Positions 45,726-57,548 of a stretch of 64,000 nucleotides of DNA are shown piece by piece. The notes beneath the pieces were generated by a model. It made no database searches, was not told where the DNA came from, and saw nothing but the letters and a program-made list of their open reading frames with translations. This stretch comes from Craterostigma plantagineum (taxonomy: Eukaryota > Streptophyta > Magnoliopsida > Lamiales > Linderniaceae), in contig JAPQWV010000005.1 in the NCBI GenBank assembly GCA_027422505.1, positions 8,995,501-9,059,500 of the forward strand. The letters run 5' to 3'. Both the position numbers and the translations under genes were made by a program. Numbering within the stretch: the first letter of the stretch is position 1; the number at the start of each line of letters is the position of its first letter.

Positions 45726-47403
45726 TGTTGGGCTTAGGCCCATTTTTGTGCCTTTGTTATTTATCCCACACCGGATATAGCAATAAGGCATAGTGGTTTC
45801 CTCTCCTATATAAGGGAGGCTATACCCTGAATTATATGTACACCAAGAAATTAGAAAGTTATTTGTGTTAACAATTAAATCTAGGAAAATTCCCTTTGGG
45901 TGAGAGTTTGCGTTAGCGGGTAGAATTACTTTCGGGTTGTTGTTGTCGGGTTTTGGGTGCAGGCGAGCGTAAATTGTGTGAATGTAATATTCGCATAGTG
46001 GATTTTCTACGGCCTTGTTGCCCGGGTGGTTTTTCCATCTTCGTTAACAGAGGGTTTTCCACGTTAAATCTTTGTGTTCTCCAGTTTTATTATTTTCGGT
46101 GGATCTTGGGCGGAATTTCGGTACAGCCGGATACCCCAACAAGTGGTATCACAACGAGGTTAAACCTAATTGGCGTTTTGAGTAGGCTCTATGGTTGCAA
46201 CGTTGTCTAATCTTTCACAACAGAAAAGATACCAAAGAGGTTTGTTCGTGCAGTGGAGATAGCGACGGGTGGAGCTTGAGCGCAAAAGGGTTTTCGGCAA
46301 ACAAGTTGTTGTTCGTTCTGCGAAGTTCAGTTTCACTAATCCACGAAGATGTCTGGAAATAGGTTTTCGAATCTATCGAGATTTGATGTTGAGAAATTCG
46401 ACGGAAGAATCAATTTTGGCTTGTGGCAAGTGCAAGTCAAGGATGTATTGATTTCGTTGGGGTTACACAAGGCTTGAAGGGCAATGAAGTTCTCAAAGGC
46501 GGTGCTACCAGCAGCACTGAGGAAATAGCTGGTGCGATTTGCTGGACGTGCGGAAAATCTGAGCAGGGTTCTGCAAGCAGCTCCAAGTCGGGTAAGTGGA
46601 ACTGAGAAAGACGCTAATTTTGTCTCTCTTTCAACGGACGAGTTTTTCTAAGAGATAGAATGGCGTGCATATGGCATGTCGCTAAGTGTCATGAGAGAGG
46701 GCGTGTTACTATAAGCGGGTCTACATTTTACACACGAGCATTGGTTTGGCGGTGATGCAAGTTGTGTGGTAAAAATTTCGTGTTGGGGGCTGATGAACTT
46801 CCTGGCAAGCCAAACGTGGAAGTTGCACCATAGAATTCAGCAAGGTTATTTCGACATGGGCCGAAGAAATGATTGGATGCGATTCCAAGTGGATATGCTT
46901 TTATGGTGGAGCATGATGGCGGAAGCCATGCAGATCTTCGCTAAGTGAAGGTGTCAAGACGGACAAAGTCAAAAGGTTAAGGTTGTTGGGCTTAGGCCCA
47001 TTTTTGTGCACTTGTTATTTATCCCACACCGTATATAACAATAAGGAATGGGGGTTTCTCCTCCTATATAAGGAGGGCTATACCCTGAATTATATGTACA
47101 CCAAGAAACTAGAAAGTTATTTGTGTTAACAATTAACTCTAGGAAAATTCCCTTTGGGTGAGAGTTTGGGTTAGCGCGTAGAGTTACTTTTCGGTTGTTG
47201 TTGTTGGGTTTTGGGTGTAGGCGAGCGTAGAAGAATTGCGTGATTGTAATATTCACATAGTGGATTTTCTGCGGCCTTGTTGCCCGGGTGGTTTTTCCCT
47301 CTTCGTTAACAGAGGGTTTTCCACGTTAAATCTTTGTGTTATCCAGTTTTATTATTTCCGGCGGATCTTGGGCGGAATTTCGGTACAGCCGGATTTCCCA
47401 ACA
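45726..47403 (+). mobile_element. Miniature Copia-type LTR element (TRIM-like), 1.68 kb
   Basis: LTRs at 45726-46141 (416 bp) and 46984-47403 (420 bp) begin TGTTGGGCTTAGGCCC and end CCCAACA. A perfect 5-bp TSD CAATT flanks them (45721-45725 and 47404-47408). A primer-binding site TGGTATCACAACGAGG begins at 46144. The internal 842 bp hold a gag start and zinc-knuckle remnant but no protease or pol. This is a deletion derivative that would need enzymes from a full Copia relative. Confidence 0.95.
46349..46610 (+). pseudogene. Gag remnant of the miniature element
   Basis: The ATG at 46349 opens 42 codons, MSGNRFSNLSRFDVEKFDGR followed by LWQVQVKDVLISLGLHKA. This is the start of a Copia gag of the type that binds a nucleic acid target through FDGxNF(G)xW. 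After the stop at 46475 the text KGNEVLKGG and a half zinc knuckle ICWTCGKSEQG follow in another frame, so most of gag was deleted between these parts. Confidence 0.75.
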
Positions 47404-47408
47404 CAATT

Positions 47409-47759
47409 AACTCGGTTCGTATTTGTGTTGTTCGTTTGGAGTTTGAGGGTTATTAGTTTCGGATGATGATGATCACTTTTATTACATACATTTGTTTGAC
47501 GATCATATGCAAATGCGTGCCATCATTTGGATTTAGTTTGACTTTTGATTATTGGTTGTAAACTGGACATGGGTGGTGGCCATATTGCCAGAACAATTAT
47601 CCTTGATGCCAGATCAGTTGATTCAAGTATCCCAATTTTCGCTTTGAGATGAGTTGTTTTGGAGTTCTAATGTATGTTATTTATTGTGCAAGATCGAATC
47701 ACGAGAAAGAACAAAATTGGTAGTGAGAGCTTGTAATGTTGTTATATGGACCACATGAG
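47409..47759. other. Spacer, nothing recognised
   Basis: This is unique-looking, moderately AT-rich sequence between the miniature Copia element and the MITE. No reading frame with a known domain, no terminal repeats and no RNA gene were recognised. Confidence 0.4.
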
Positions 47760-48750
47760 TAGGGTTGCAAACGAATCGAATCGTTTTGTTCGATTCAATA
47801 TTCGATTCGAAAATTTAAGATTCGAATTCAAATATTTAGTATATGAATACGAATAAAAATAGTTTTCTTGATTCGAATAATTTTCGAATACGAATACAAA
47901 AGATAAATATATTATTGGAAATTCTATACGCACCCCCCAGATTACTATATAAACCCCCTAATTAATTATAACACTAAACTTATTACAATAAGTAAAATTT
48001 TCAACTTTCAGTATCAGCAAATGCTGTTCTTTCAATCCAATCTTTATTACTGATAATTATTAATTATTATGCTAACTACCCCTCTCCTCAATTATTTGAA
48101 GATACTTTTGAAGGTTTTATAACTAGTTATTAAATTACTTCTTTCACGCAATTAAATTATCACCTTATAACTATTATTTAATTCTACACATTTATTAAAT
48201 AAATTTATGTCTAGGTTTTTTAATCTTTGTTTTTATGTTACTTCAACATATTTGTCTAGGTTAATATGAAATATTTATGGTATGAGAAGATTTTTAAAAA
48301 AATAAATCGAAGATAGAAGTTTTGTTTATTTCTAATGGTAAAGTGTAGAATTAACTTCTACAATATATTAGAAAATTAATATTTATGTGTAAATATATTT
48401 CCGTTGAATAACTGCATTCATGAAATAAAATGTAATAAATTAAAACATTATTATTGATGGAGAACAAAATTTCAACAAATTGTACAATTTCCAAGTTTTT
48501 TTCCACCCTTAGAGGGGCGCCAATATTACAATTCAATATTTAAAAAATATATATGTTAAATATAATAGTAGTTATATTTTTTTAAATATAAAGATAAATA
48601 CTCAAATATAATCCATATTCGAATATTCGGTTCGAATATTTCCGAATATGAATACGAATCGATTTTATGATTCGTTTAAATATTCGAATATTCGTATTCG
48701 TATTCGATTGCCATCCGTATTCGACTCGATTCGATTCGTTTGCGACCCTA
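47760..48750. mobile_element. hAT-type MITE, copy 3, enlarged
   Basis: The termini TAGGGTTGCAAACGAATCGA and ...TCGTTTGCGACCCTA match the copies at 2248 and 13797. Flanking 8-mers CACATGAG and TGCAGGAG agree at only five positions, so the TSD has decayed. This copy is about twice the length of the others. The extra AT-rich text between about 47915 and 48540, starting TATTGGAAATTC and ending GCCAATA, may be a second nested insertion. Arms carry the ATTCGAATATTCG palindromes. Confidence 0.8.
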
Positions 48751-48857
48751 TGCAGGAGGACGACTTATTTCTTGGCAAAATTTCTTTTATTTTCTCACAC
48801 GTTAATACACATGCTCTTCTTTTTCTCTCACACTCATATTATACAATGCATGCATAC

Positions 48858-48893
<36 letters not shown>

Positions 48894-49100
48894 GATAAGA
48901 GAAGACAAATGAGATAAACGCACATAATCTAACTAAATCATGTGTATCTTATATTTTCGGCTGTAGCATCCTTGTCATGACTTTCTTTTTCATCCTTGGT
49001 CTTCCTTGGCTGGCTGCTACTTCATCCGTGTCTCTTTTTTTATTATTTTTTTTATTTTTTTTTTCACTTTTGCATATCTTTGTGGAGTATTGAGCTTATT
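48751..49100. other. Spacer with TA microsatellite, possible Copia 3' LTR
   Basis: A (TA)n tract lies near 48857-48892. From about 49105 leftwards on the minus strand the text starts TGTTGAATAAGCTC after the RNase H region and could be the beginning of the 3' LTR of the minus-strand Copia fragment. The other LTR boundary was not found. Confidence 0.4.
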
Positions 49101-49104
49101 CAAC

Positions 49105-50372
49105 AAATTCCATACTTAAGCTCAATGCCTTCCTGTTTTTCATTCCGAGCATTTGCTTCAGATTTTCAAACGTACCTGTTGGAAACGGCTTCGTGAAAAT
49201 ATTTGCAACCTGTTCGAGACTTGCTACGTGCACCATCTCCACTTCTCCATTTTTACGTGCTCTCTAATAAAATGAAATCGAGCATCAATATGCTTGCTTC
49301 TCTCATGATGGACTGGATTTTTCGCCAACTCGATCGCCGACTTTTCATCCCACTCTAATTTTGGTTGGCTTGACTTGTCGAAGATTTGACTCGAGCAACA
49401 AATTTCTCAACCAGATAGCGTGACAGACACACCACGATGCTGCCACATATTCCGCTTCAATGTTGACAGAGTCACGATCGATTGCTTCTTTGATAGCCAT
49501 GTGAAATGATGTGCTTCCTAGATAAAATAATTAGCCTCCCGTGCTTCTTCGATCATCGATACATCCACACCAATCAATGTCCGAGTATCCGATAAGTTTG
49601 CCGTTACTCTCTTTTGAATAAAATAGACCTAGTGATTGTGTTCCTTTGATCGCTCTGAGGTGTGACTACCTTGGTTCTTCCATATAGCGGACAACGACTC
49701 CAACACTATAAGCGATATTGGATCTAGTGCAAGTAAAGTATCGGAGACTTCCCACGAGACCTCGATATTCGGTTGCGTTTACTCCTTGTCATCCCTCAAA
49801 CATGGATAATTTTGTGTAGCTACCGGCTTGCTTTCCTCCATTTTATTTTTCTTTAATATGTCCTTCGCATATGCTTCTTGTCATGAAGATTCCCGTGCTT
49901 CTTTGCTCGACTTAGAGACCAAGAAAATATTTCATTAGTCCCAAGTTCGCCATCTCGAACTCCTTCGTCATCACCTTCTTGAAGTCGTTGATTATATTCT
50001 CGCTGCTCACCGTGAAAATGAGATCATCAACATAGAGAGTGAAGATGATCATTTCACCTCCTTCTCTTTTGACGTATAATGCATGCTCGAACGGACATTG
50101 CTCGAACTTGTTCCTTTTGAAGTATACATCTATCCGAGTGTTCCAAGCTCGAGGCGCTTGCTTCAGCCCGTAAAGCACTTTCTTTAACTTTAACACTTTG
50201 TCTTCTTCTCCCGATTTTGAATATCCCGATGGCTGCTCCACGTAGACTTCCTCCTCAAGCTCCCCGTTCAGAAAAGCGGACTTCACGTCCATTTGATAGA
50301 TTGGACAACTAAGTTGTGCAACTTGGGCAAGGAGCAAAGACTTCCTCCTCAAGATCCTCGAGCCTTGTGACA
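49105..50372 (-). pseudogene. Copia reverse transcriptase/RNase H fragment, minus strand
   Basis: From 50372 downwards the minus strand reads [47 protein letters not shown] (the catalytic YVDD box) and FEMANLGLMKYFLGL in one frame of 153 codons ending at 49912. Broken RNase H text follows to about 49130, where MVHVASLEQVANIFTKPFPT is recognisable. Gag, protease and integrase are missing. The fragment ends abruptly at about 50372 against a plus-strand Copia piece. Confidence 0.9.
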
Positions 50373-50689
50373 TCTGTCACAAGGCAAAGCTGACTAGTGA
50401 ACCTTTTCCTCTGAGTGATCATAAATCTGCATCTATCTTTGAGCTTGTCCATCTTGATGTGTGGGGCCTTTTAAACAAGTCAGTCTTAATAACTGCAAAT
50501 TCTTTCTTACTATAGTTGATGATTTTTCAAGGGCAACTTGGATATTTTTACTACAAGCAAAATCTTAAGTATTCATACATGTTAAATTTTTTGTCAGCAT
50601 GGTTAGGACTCAGTTTGAGAAAACAATTAAAACCTTTAGGTCCGACAATGGCACTTAATTTGTAAATAATCAGTTCAAAGAATTTAGTA

Positions 50690-51320
50690 GGGTAGAAGGA
50701 ATACTACACCACAGCAGAATGGGATAGTAGAAAGAAAACATAGGCACTTATTGAATGTTGCTAGAGCTTTGTTATTTCAATCTAGTATTCCTTTGATTTA
50801 CTGGCCTGAATGTATTCTGAGTGCTGTTTTCTTGGTTAATAGAACTCCTACTGATGTTCTTAAGGGTAGATCACCTTATGGACTTATATATGGAAAATAT
50901 GTGAAAATCATTTGGTTGTCTCTGCTATGCAATTGTGTTAAATACTAGTTCTAAATTTGATGCTCGTGCAAACCAATGTGTCATTCTAGGATACTATGAA
51001 AATAAGAAGGCATACAAGTTACTAGATTTAGACAGCAAAACCATATTTGCAGCTAGAGATGTGAAGTTTTATGAAACTGTTTTTCCTTTTAAAACCAATG
51101 TGAATGATGTTAGTGACAAACCTCATGATTCATATGTCTTGTTTGATGAACTGTTTGAAAATAATGATGTAGGGTTAGAATACTCTTATAGAGATGTGCC
51201 TAATGAAAATTTGCATGCTGATGTGCATAATCATTATGATTACCCAAATATTGATACTGCTGCTAGATCCTTTTATCAGAATAGTAATGCTTCTGGTTCC
51301 AAAAATGCTGATTAAGTATT
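50690..51320 (+). pseudogene. Copia integrase C-terminal part
   Basis: [20 protein letters not shown] (in shifted frames near 50715) is followed by [20 protein letters not shown] near 50800. The C-terminal block KFDARANQCVILGYYENKKA, with AYKLLDLDSKTIFAARDVKF near 50950-51070, is also present. A frameshift separates the two pieces near 50935. The catalytic core upstream (50500-50690) carries several stops. Confidence 0.85.
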
Positions 51321-51414
51321 TGACTCCGGGCATGATTCTTTTGCTGTCTCACTTCCTTTTTTGAATGATATTAATGTGAATAGGCCTAAGAGGAATATTA
51401 GGTGACCAACTTAC

Positions 51415-53077
51415 TTGAATGATTATGAATGTACCATGCAGGCTTCCAAGTATAAATTATTGTATCCTTTAGCTAGTCTTATGAATTTTTCAAAAGTTGA
51501 AATAGGAGATAGAGAATTTTGCAGCAACATAGAAAGAGTTGTAATCCCTAAGACAGTAACTGAAGCTTTAGATATTCCTGCTTGGAAAGAAGCTATAGAC
51601 TTAATGAGGGCTTTAATTGGAAATGGGACATGGGATTTAGTAGAGCTGCCTAAGAATAGGAAACCCGTAGGTAGTAAGTGGATTTTCAAGGTTGAGTATA
51701 AGTCAAATGGTGAGGCAGAGAGATTTAAAGCTAGGTAAGGGCTATAGTCAAAGAGGGGGGTACACTTTAATGAGATTTTTGCTCCTGTAGTTAAAATGGT
51801 CACCATTCGAACCTTGCTGGCAGTTTCTGTTACGAATGATTGGAATGTATATCAACTTGATATTGATAATGCTTTTTTACATGGAGAACTTGAAGAAGAA
51901 GTGTATAGTGTCTACCTGATGGTTTTTATGCCAATGATCATAGAGTGTGTAGGTTAAGGAAACCCATTTATGGCTTGAAACAAGCCCCACGAAAGTGGAG
52001 TGAAAAGTTGACTGAGGTGTTGACTTCAAACGGGTATAGAAGCTTGAGGGACTATTCATTATTATGTAAATTTGAGAATGATTTCTGTGTGTTTCTGCTT
52101 GTCTATGTTGATGATATCTTAATTTCTGGAAATTACATGGCTGAAATTGTTAGAATCAAATTTGTGTTCAATGACTTGTTTGGAATAAAAGATTTAGGCA
52201 GGTTAAAGTATTTTTTAGGAATAGAAGTGAATAAATGTGATCACGGTTTGGTACTTAATCAAAGAAAATATACTCTTGATCTGTTAGATGAATTTGGTGT
52301 CTTGGGCTTCAAGCCCAAAGATACACCCATGCAGCAAAATCTGAAATTTACAGCCCATGCTGAATCTAATTTTGCTGATATAACCTTTTTCCAGCGCCGC
52401 ATGGGGCGCCTGATTTATCTTTGCAACACCAGACCAAACACCTCTTATGTTGTTCAAACTCTTAGCCAACACATGCATAATCCAAAAACTTCACATGTTA
52501 CTGGTGCATTTAGGATTTTGCGATATTTGAAACCTGCTCCTGATTATGGAATATTAGTTTCGAATAAGTCAAATAGTCAGTTAACTGTTTTTGTGACTCA
52601 GATTGGGTTTCGTGCTCAATTGCGAGAAAATCAGTGTCGGGCTTTTGGGTAACTTTGGGGAACACAACTATATCATGGAAAAGCAAGAAACAAAAAACAA
52701 TTTCACGTTCTTCAGCCGAAGCCGAGTATCGGGCTATGGCTCAAGCAACGTGCGAGCTAATTTGGATAATTGCGTTATTAAAGGACTTGAAAGTCTCCAC
52801 AATTTGCAGAGTTAGAAGCTTTTGCACAATTTGCTTTACACTTCTTCCTGCAAAAGTATATTGCGATAATAATACAGCTATTCAAATTGCTAATAATCCG
52901 GTCTTTCATGAGCGGACTAAACATATCGAAATAGAGTGCCATTTTATTCGTGAATATATATCTAAACATATAATTAAAACTGAGTTTGTCAAATCGCAGG
53001 ACCAAGTCGCAGATATTCTAACGAAGGCGCTCGGGAAAGAAAACCAATGTAAGCTCACAGCGGACTTTCGATGGTAA
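51415..53077 (+). pseudogene. Copia reverse transcriptase and RNase H, few breaks
   Basis: Reverse transcriptase: AWKEAIDLMRALIGNGTWDL and KPVGSKWIFKVEYK (51415-51738), a stop in ARXG near 51737, then [20 protein letters not shown] and [16 protein letters not shown] near 51960. The catalytic box VYVDDILISGN is near 52100, followed by LGRLKYFLGIEV. RNase H: CNTRPNTSYVVQTLSQHM, then after a frameshift near 52600 ISWKSKKQKTISRSSAEAEY and VYCDNNTAIQIANNP, ending at 53077. The element decayed recently enough that most domains are readable. Confidence 0.88.
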
Positions 53078-53610
53078 ACATTTTTGGCCCATCATCGTGA
53101 GGTGGGCTGTTAAAATTCAAGTCCTAAATGGGCCATCACGATAATGGGCCTAAAATGTTTACTTGGCCCATAGATCTATTTGCGGCCCAGTTCTATATAA
53201 CTGGGGTGCAAATGATCAATAATATAAAATTGTGGACTAAAACAAAAAGCACTAGGGTTTTGGGTGCCGCTGTAATATACCAGGGACTATCTAGATATTT
53301 TTAAACTCTCTCCCACTTTATGAAAATCACAGAACCTTTCTCTGGCTACTCTCTCGAAACTATCCATTCTCTCACTACAGAAAACCCTACTTTTTTTCTC
53401 TTCACCTTCACTTGAATCTTTGAGTCTGCGGGTGTAGTACACAACATTTTCCACTTTGTTCAGGGGGTTGATTCACAGTTCTTTCTTGTTGAAGCTCGAA
53501 GCCGACATCTTGTCGTCTTCGTGCGCCGATAGTCCCTGTTTTCGGCCGAAACCCTAGCTGCGACATTTTCAAGATTTGTTTAAATCTCAGATAAGTTTTC
53601 TTGAGCATTC

Positions 53611-54065
53611 TGTTGGATATAATCTCAAAGCAATATAAAATAGAATAAAAAAATAGAAAAGAAAAGCATCCAATGTGATGATGCATGCTATGGTAAAGGA
53701 AGAGAAGTCTAAGATGATTAATCTAGAAAAGCATGACCCATGATGGCATGCTATGGGAAAGAAAAAAACGTATGGAAGAAAATGAAAAAGTAGTCAAAGA
53801 TGGATTGCTAGACTATTTCTATATATATGTATGTTTTGTAATTGTAATCGATGAAGTGGAGAAATAAAAAGAGCTTGGTCATTCTCGAAATGCAAGCAAA
53901 TATATCTCTTCCTCCATAAAAATATAGTTTGAGCGGCTATAATTCCTCATGTAAAATCGAGCACCGAATGTGCATGAGAGGATAAGCGAGGTGGTGAGCG
54001 GTAAATATTAAAGCGGTCGAGAAAATAACAAAATAGTTTCAGATCAACGCTTCCGCAAAATAACA
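53611..54065. mobile_element. Solo LTR, 455 bp, inside the Copia 3' LTR
   Basis: The segment begins TGTTGGATATAATC and ends AAAATAACA. A perfect 5-bp TSD CATTC flanks it (53606-53610 and 54066-54070). It contains a possible polyadenylation signal AATAAA near 53864. No internal region or partner copy exists in the window. Removing it joins the two halves of the host Copia LTR. Confidence 0.9.
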
Positions 54066-54153
54066 CATTCTGTGTACGATTGCAAGGACTTACTAGATCT
54101 GTAGTTTAGATCTGATTTTAGAAGGTTGTCCTTGTGCTGCATGTATTTTAACA

Positions 54154-54691
54154 AAGAACAATGTTATGTATTGGCGAAATTCAGATCTGGCAACGCAAAA
54201 TTGTGTTCATATACAATCGAGATTAAGATTTGAAACAACGTCTACTGAGTTCCAAACCGTACGTGCTATATTTATCAGTTTGGGTTATTTAGATCTGATG
54301 ACGATGATTTTTGTTCACTTATTAATGGTAATTTTAGCAAATGACAATATTATATTGATAATTATAATTATTTTTCCGTTCCCTCAAAACCAACAATACA
54401 AATCCGGGATTAGTGTCTGGTTATTCATCACATCGTCTTGCCCGAATTCGAGGCGACAAAAAAGAAGATTTTTATTACGCAATCACTTCATGGGATTATA
54501 AAGGCATGCTTAAGGCCCGCGGTTTAGTTCTTTTTTTTTTTCGGAATACCCATTGATACAATCTTATTATATGTGTTGAAGTCATGTCGTATACGCGGAT
54601 ACTTTTAGAGATTTAGCAATAACTAAATATTTGATGTTTGTGCTCAAATTCGATATTCCTGCTTGAATCGCTGGATAATTATTATTTGACT

Positions 54692-54741
<50 letters not shown>

Positions 54742-54774
54742 TTTTGACTTAAGTCGATGAAAAGCGGGGAAATT
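54154..54774. other. Spacer with ATT microsatellite
   Basis: No gene is seen. An (ATT)n tract occupies 54693-54741. The last bases before 54775 (AAAAGCGGGGAAATT) are purine-rich and look like a polypurine tract, suggesting that the neighbouring long LTR is a 3' LTR whose internal region is mostly gone. Confidence 0.4.
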
Positions 54775-55790
54775 TGTAACACCAGTAAATTTAATACGGG
54801 ATTAGAACGTAATTAATTTTGTACCCGTTCAAGTTAATGGAGTTGGCATCCGAACGGATCAAAAGCCGGATAAAAAACTCGTCCAAATAGTATTCGACCC
54901 AAATAATTTTGGCCCAACTCGATAGAATCCAATAAATAATAAAGATCAAATTAATATTAGAGCCCAACTAAAGTAACTAAAGGTCCAAATAGAAGTGACT
55001 AAATAATAATTAAAAGGGCCAAATGATTATAAATGGGTGGAGAATACAATAAGGCCCAAACTTGAGCGCAAAAGAGAAAAGAATGGGACATTACTTAATG
55101 GCAAGGTAAGTACACATATGGGCTTCCTCACCCTATTGCTAGTCTTATGCAGAAACAATCATTATTAAACACAGAGAAAAGATAGAAAAAAGGGAGAAGA
55201 AAAAAAAGGGGGGGACGATCAAGAACAAGAAATTTTTGGCAAGCTCACCTCAACCAAATCATCGAAAACAGCTAGGAAGAGGGGTAGGTGGATTTTTTTT
55301 TCACCTACAACACATAAATTATGCTTGAAAATATTCGAACTTGGGTGATCGATCATTCAAGTTCGAAAATGATGAATTTCTTTTACTATATGGTTGTAAT
55401 AATTATTGTTTGATGTTATGTGATTCGTCTTAGACCCAGTATATGGGTTTTGTATGAATATACATGCTTATGTGCTTAGGAGAACATTCGGTCAGTGTTG
55501 AATGTGTGACGAAAATTTCCAGAAAATAGGGTTTTAAGTCTAGTTCCGCAGCCGTAGATGTTTGCGAGTAGAATAAGAAATTTTTAAGTGAAATACAGAA
55601 TTGTAGTTTCGCGGGTTGGGGTACTTCACGAATTGGGAGACGATTTCGGGCCGCAGAATAGTTTCGCGGGCTAGAGGCTTACTAAATGTGAGAGAGTGAA
55701 TGCTTTTGCGGATCAAGAGTTCACGAATTGGGAGGGAGAGATATTTTCGCGGGTCAGGATTCGGGCTTCTCGCGGGTCGCCGAGATCTCG

Positions 55791-55793
<3 letters not shown>

Positions 55794-55853
<60 letters not shown>
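55794..55853. repeat. GA microsatellite
   Basis: A run of (GA)n interrupted once by ATAG inside the long LTR. It opens frames rich in Arg-Glu that I do not regard as genes. Confidence 0.95.
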
Positions 55854-55906
55854 CCGGGTCACAAACTTTATTCGCGGGCCGAAATTTACTTCGCGAGTTC
55901 CTTTTT

Positions 55907-56205
55907 GTGAGAGGAGGGTTTCGCGAGTCCTAGCAATTCACGAAGTCGCGGGACGAAGTATGGTTCGCGAATCTATCCGGTGAGAGGGGAGTTTCGCAAA
56001 CTCTAATGATTCGTGAAGTCGTGGGCCAAGAGGTAGTTCGCGAAGTGTAGTTTGTGAGAGGAGAGTTTCGCGGGTCTTAATGGTTCGTGAAATCGCGGGC
56101 CAAAATTAAGTTTGCAAATCTTACATCGCAAATGGAGAATTCGCGAGCCTTAGTGAGTCGTGAAGTGTGTGCTTTCGCGGGCCCAAGTAGTTGTTGCGAA
56201 TTGAC
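55907..56205 (+). repeat. Tandem repeat, about 74 bp x 4, CpG-rich
   Basis: Units beginning GTGAGAGGAG(G/A)GTTTCGCG start at 55907, 55980, 56054 and, degenerate, near 56128. Each carries TTCACGAAGTCGCGGG or a close variant. Less regular TTCGCGGG/CACGAATT text from 55600 suggests that the array once extended left across the GA tract. It is unusually rich in CpG for this window. Confidence 0.8.
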
Positions 56206-57306
56206 CAAGGGTTTCACGTGTTGACCGATCTTTTAACCTTAAGTTTGGCGAATTCCAAATTGTGAGAGTGAACTATTTTAGCGCGTTGAACCAATTAAGT
56301 ACATTTTGGGCTTTAGTTCAAATTTAGGCCCATTCCTCCCATTAGCCTATTTTTAACTTGAAGAATCATTTTCAAGTGCTTTAAAAAGAGTTTCAAATCC
56401 TCAAGTTGTACAATATGTGATTATTATTTTTTGTGATTTGTATAATATGCATTGCATAGCACGACATATCGCGATATTTTGGGAGATGATGACCGCGTGG
56501 GCGGTGACACCTTAAAGTGTCGGTTGAGCGGGGTAGCGTGTGCCATTTATGGCAGTCAGACTCGTAGAGGAGTTGAGGTTAGACTCGCAGGGCACCTGGT
56601 GGAAGACAGGCGTGATCGATTTGTCTACTTGGGTGTGAGCAGCCCGAGGTGCAAACCACCTGATATATTATTTTGCTCGGAGCGGCAGACAGGCGTGATC
56701 GATCTGTCTACTCGGGGAGAGTGTGGTAGCGCAACTCGAGGTGCAAAACCGTCGGTGACGTGATTGTGATTGCGAAAGGAGCGATCTGACAGGGCAGTTG
56801 CGAGATCGTCAAAACACTGTCAGCGTAGGCTACCGCTGGTTATGGCGTGATTTCCATTTGCGCGCGGGGTTGTCGAGTCTAGCCTAGGGCCCTGATATTT
56901 AGGAATGTGGGAACGAGCGTGCATTGCACCTTATCATGTAGTGAGGTGTTGGGATTGGGAAGGAGTGCCCGTTGTATTGCACGGATTCACCTACTGGCAA
57001 TAGCTCAGGTTTTTGTGTGTTGTAGGTAATTGATGAGTCCGACGTTGATGGACGTCAGGACTAAGTAGCGGCTGGTGGCGGTGACTCCACGGGCTTTTGA
57101 GGCGAGAGCGGTACATGGATGCGACCTGTGGAGCGGCTCAGTACATTTTGATATTTTTGGGCTTTGGCCCATGTACTACCTTTTGTAAAACAATATATTA
57201 TAATATGTATTTTATTTTAGTTAAAAAGTTTTTGTAAAATAGGGTTTCCGCGGCTTTGGTTGCGGAAATCCGCCAACTATTTTTATTGAAAGTTAAGGTC
57301 GTTACA

Positions 57307-57548
57307 TTAAGTTCACAAATGTGGCAAAAAATCTATCCCTTCTATGTGGAAGAAAATTTTGTATTAATTCCCGTGGTAACATAGTAGGGTAGTGTTGTAA
57401 ATTCGCGAATGTAACCTTATGCTCAATTTTGTTGACGAAGGGAGATTAGTGAGTTGATCGGCCGATCGCGCAGATAATTCAACACTTTTTTCTCTGAAAT
57501 TGAGTAAAAAGGCGAATGATCATCGAGTGTACAAGTGGTTATTCGTGG
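57307..57548. other. Spacer between long LTR and CACTA element
   Basis: Nothing was recognised in these 242 bases except the TGG at 57546-57548 that forms the CACTA target-site duplication. Confidence 0.4.

Larger units (their letters stand above)
50373..54153 (+). mobile_element. Copia fragment, integrase to 3' LTR
   Basis: The fragment begins inside the gag-pre-integrase/integrase border (CHKAKLTSEPFPLSDH) and runs through integrase, reverse transcriptase, RNase H and a 3' LTR at 53108-54153. The LTR has perfect 9-bp inverted ends TGTTAAAAT...ATTTTAACA and contains a nested solo LTR. Without that insert it is about 586 bp. The 5' LTR, gag and protease are absent, lost at the junction with the minus-strand fragment. 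Confidence 0.88.
54775..57306 (+). repeat. Long LTR of a gypsy-like element
   Basis: The 2,532-bp segment begins TGTAACACC and ends GGTCGTTACA, giving a 6-bp inverted terminus TGTAAC...GTTACA. Length and ends suit Tekay-type gypsy LTRs. No matching 5-bp TSD is visible (AAATT and TTAAG), and the left flank looks like a polypurine tract, so it may be a 3' LTR of a deleted element. The right half is GC-rich and holds an internal duplicate: AGACAGGCGTGATCGAT near 56605 and again near 56690. No coding region is recognised. Confidence 0.55.

Noticed and set aside
55696..55983. Arg-Glu repeat protein
   Set aside because: It is translation of the GA microsatellite in a long LTR; no start context or conservation.
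55907..56205. CRISPR-like array because of regular 74-bp spacing
   Set aside because: Units are contiguous diverged tandem repeats without conserved repeat/unique spacer alternation, and the DNA is plant nuclear.
54770..57311. TSD for the long LTR at 54775-57306
   Set aside because: AAATT and TTAAG do not match and no shift of the borders gives TG...CA ends with a duplication.
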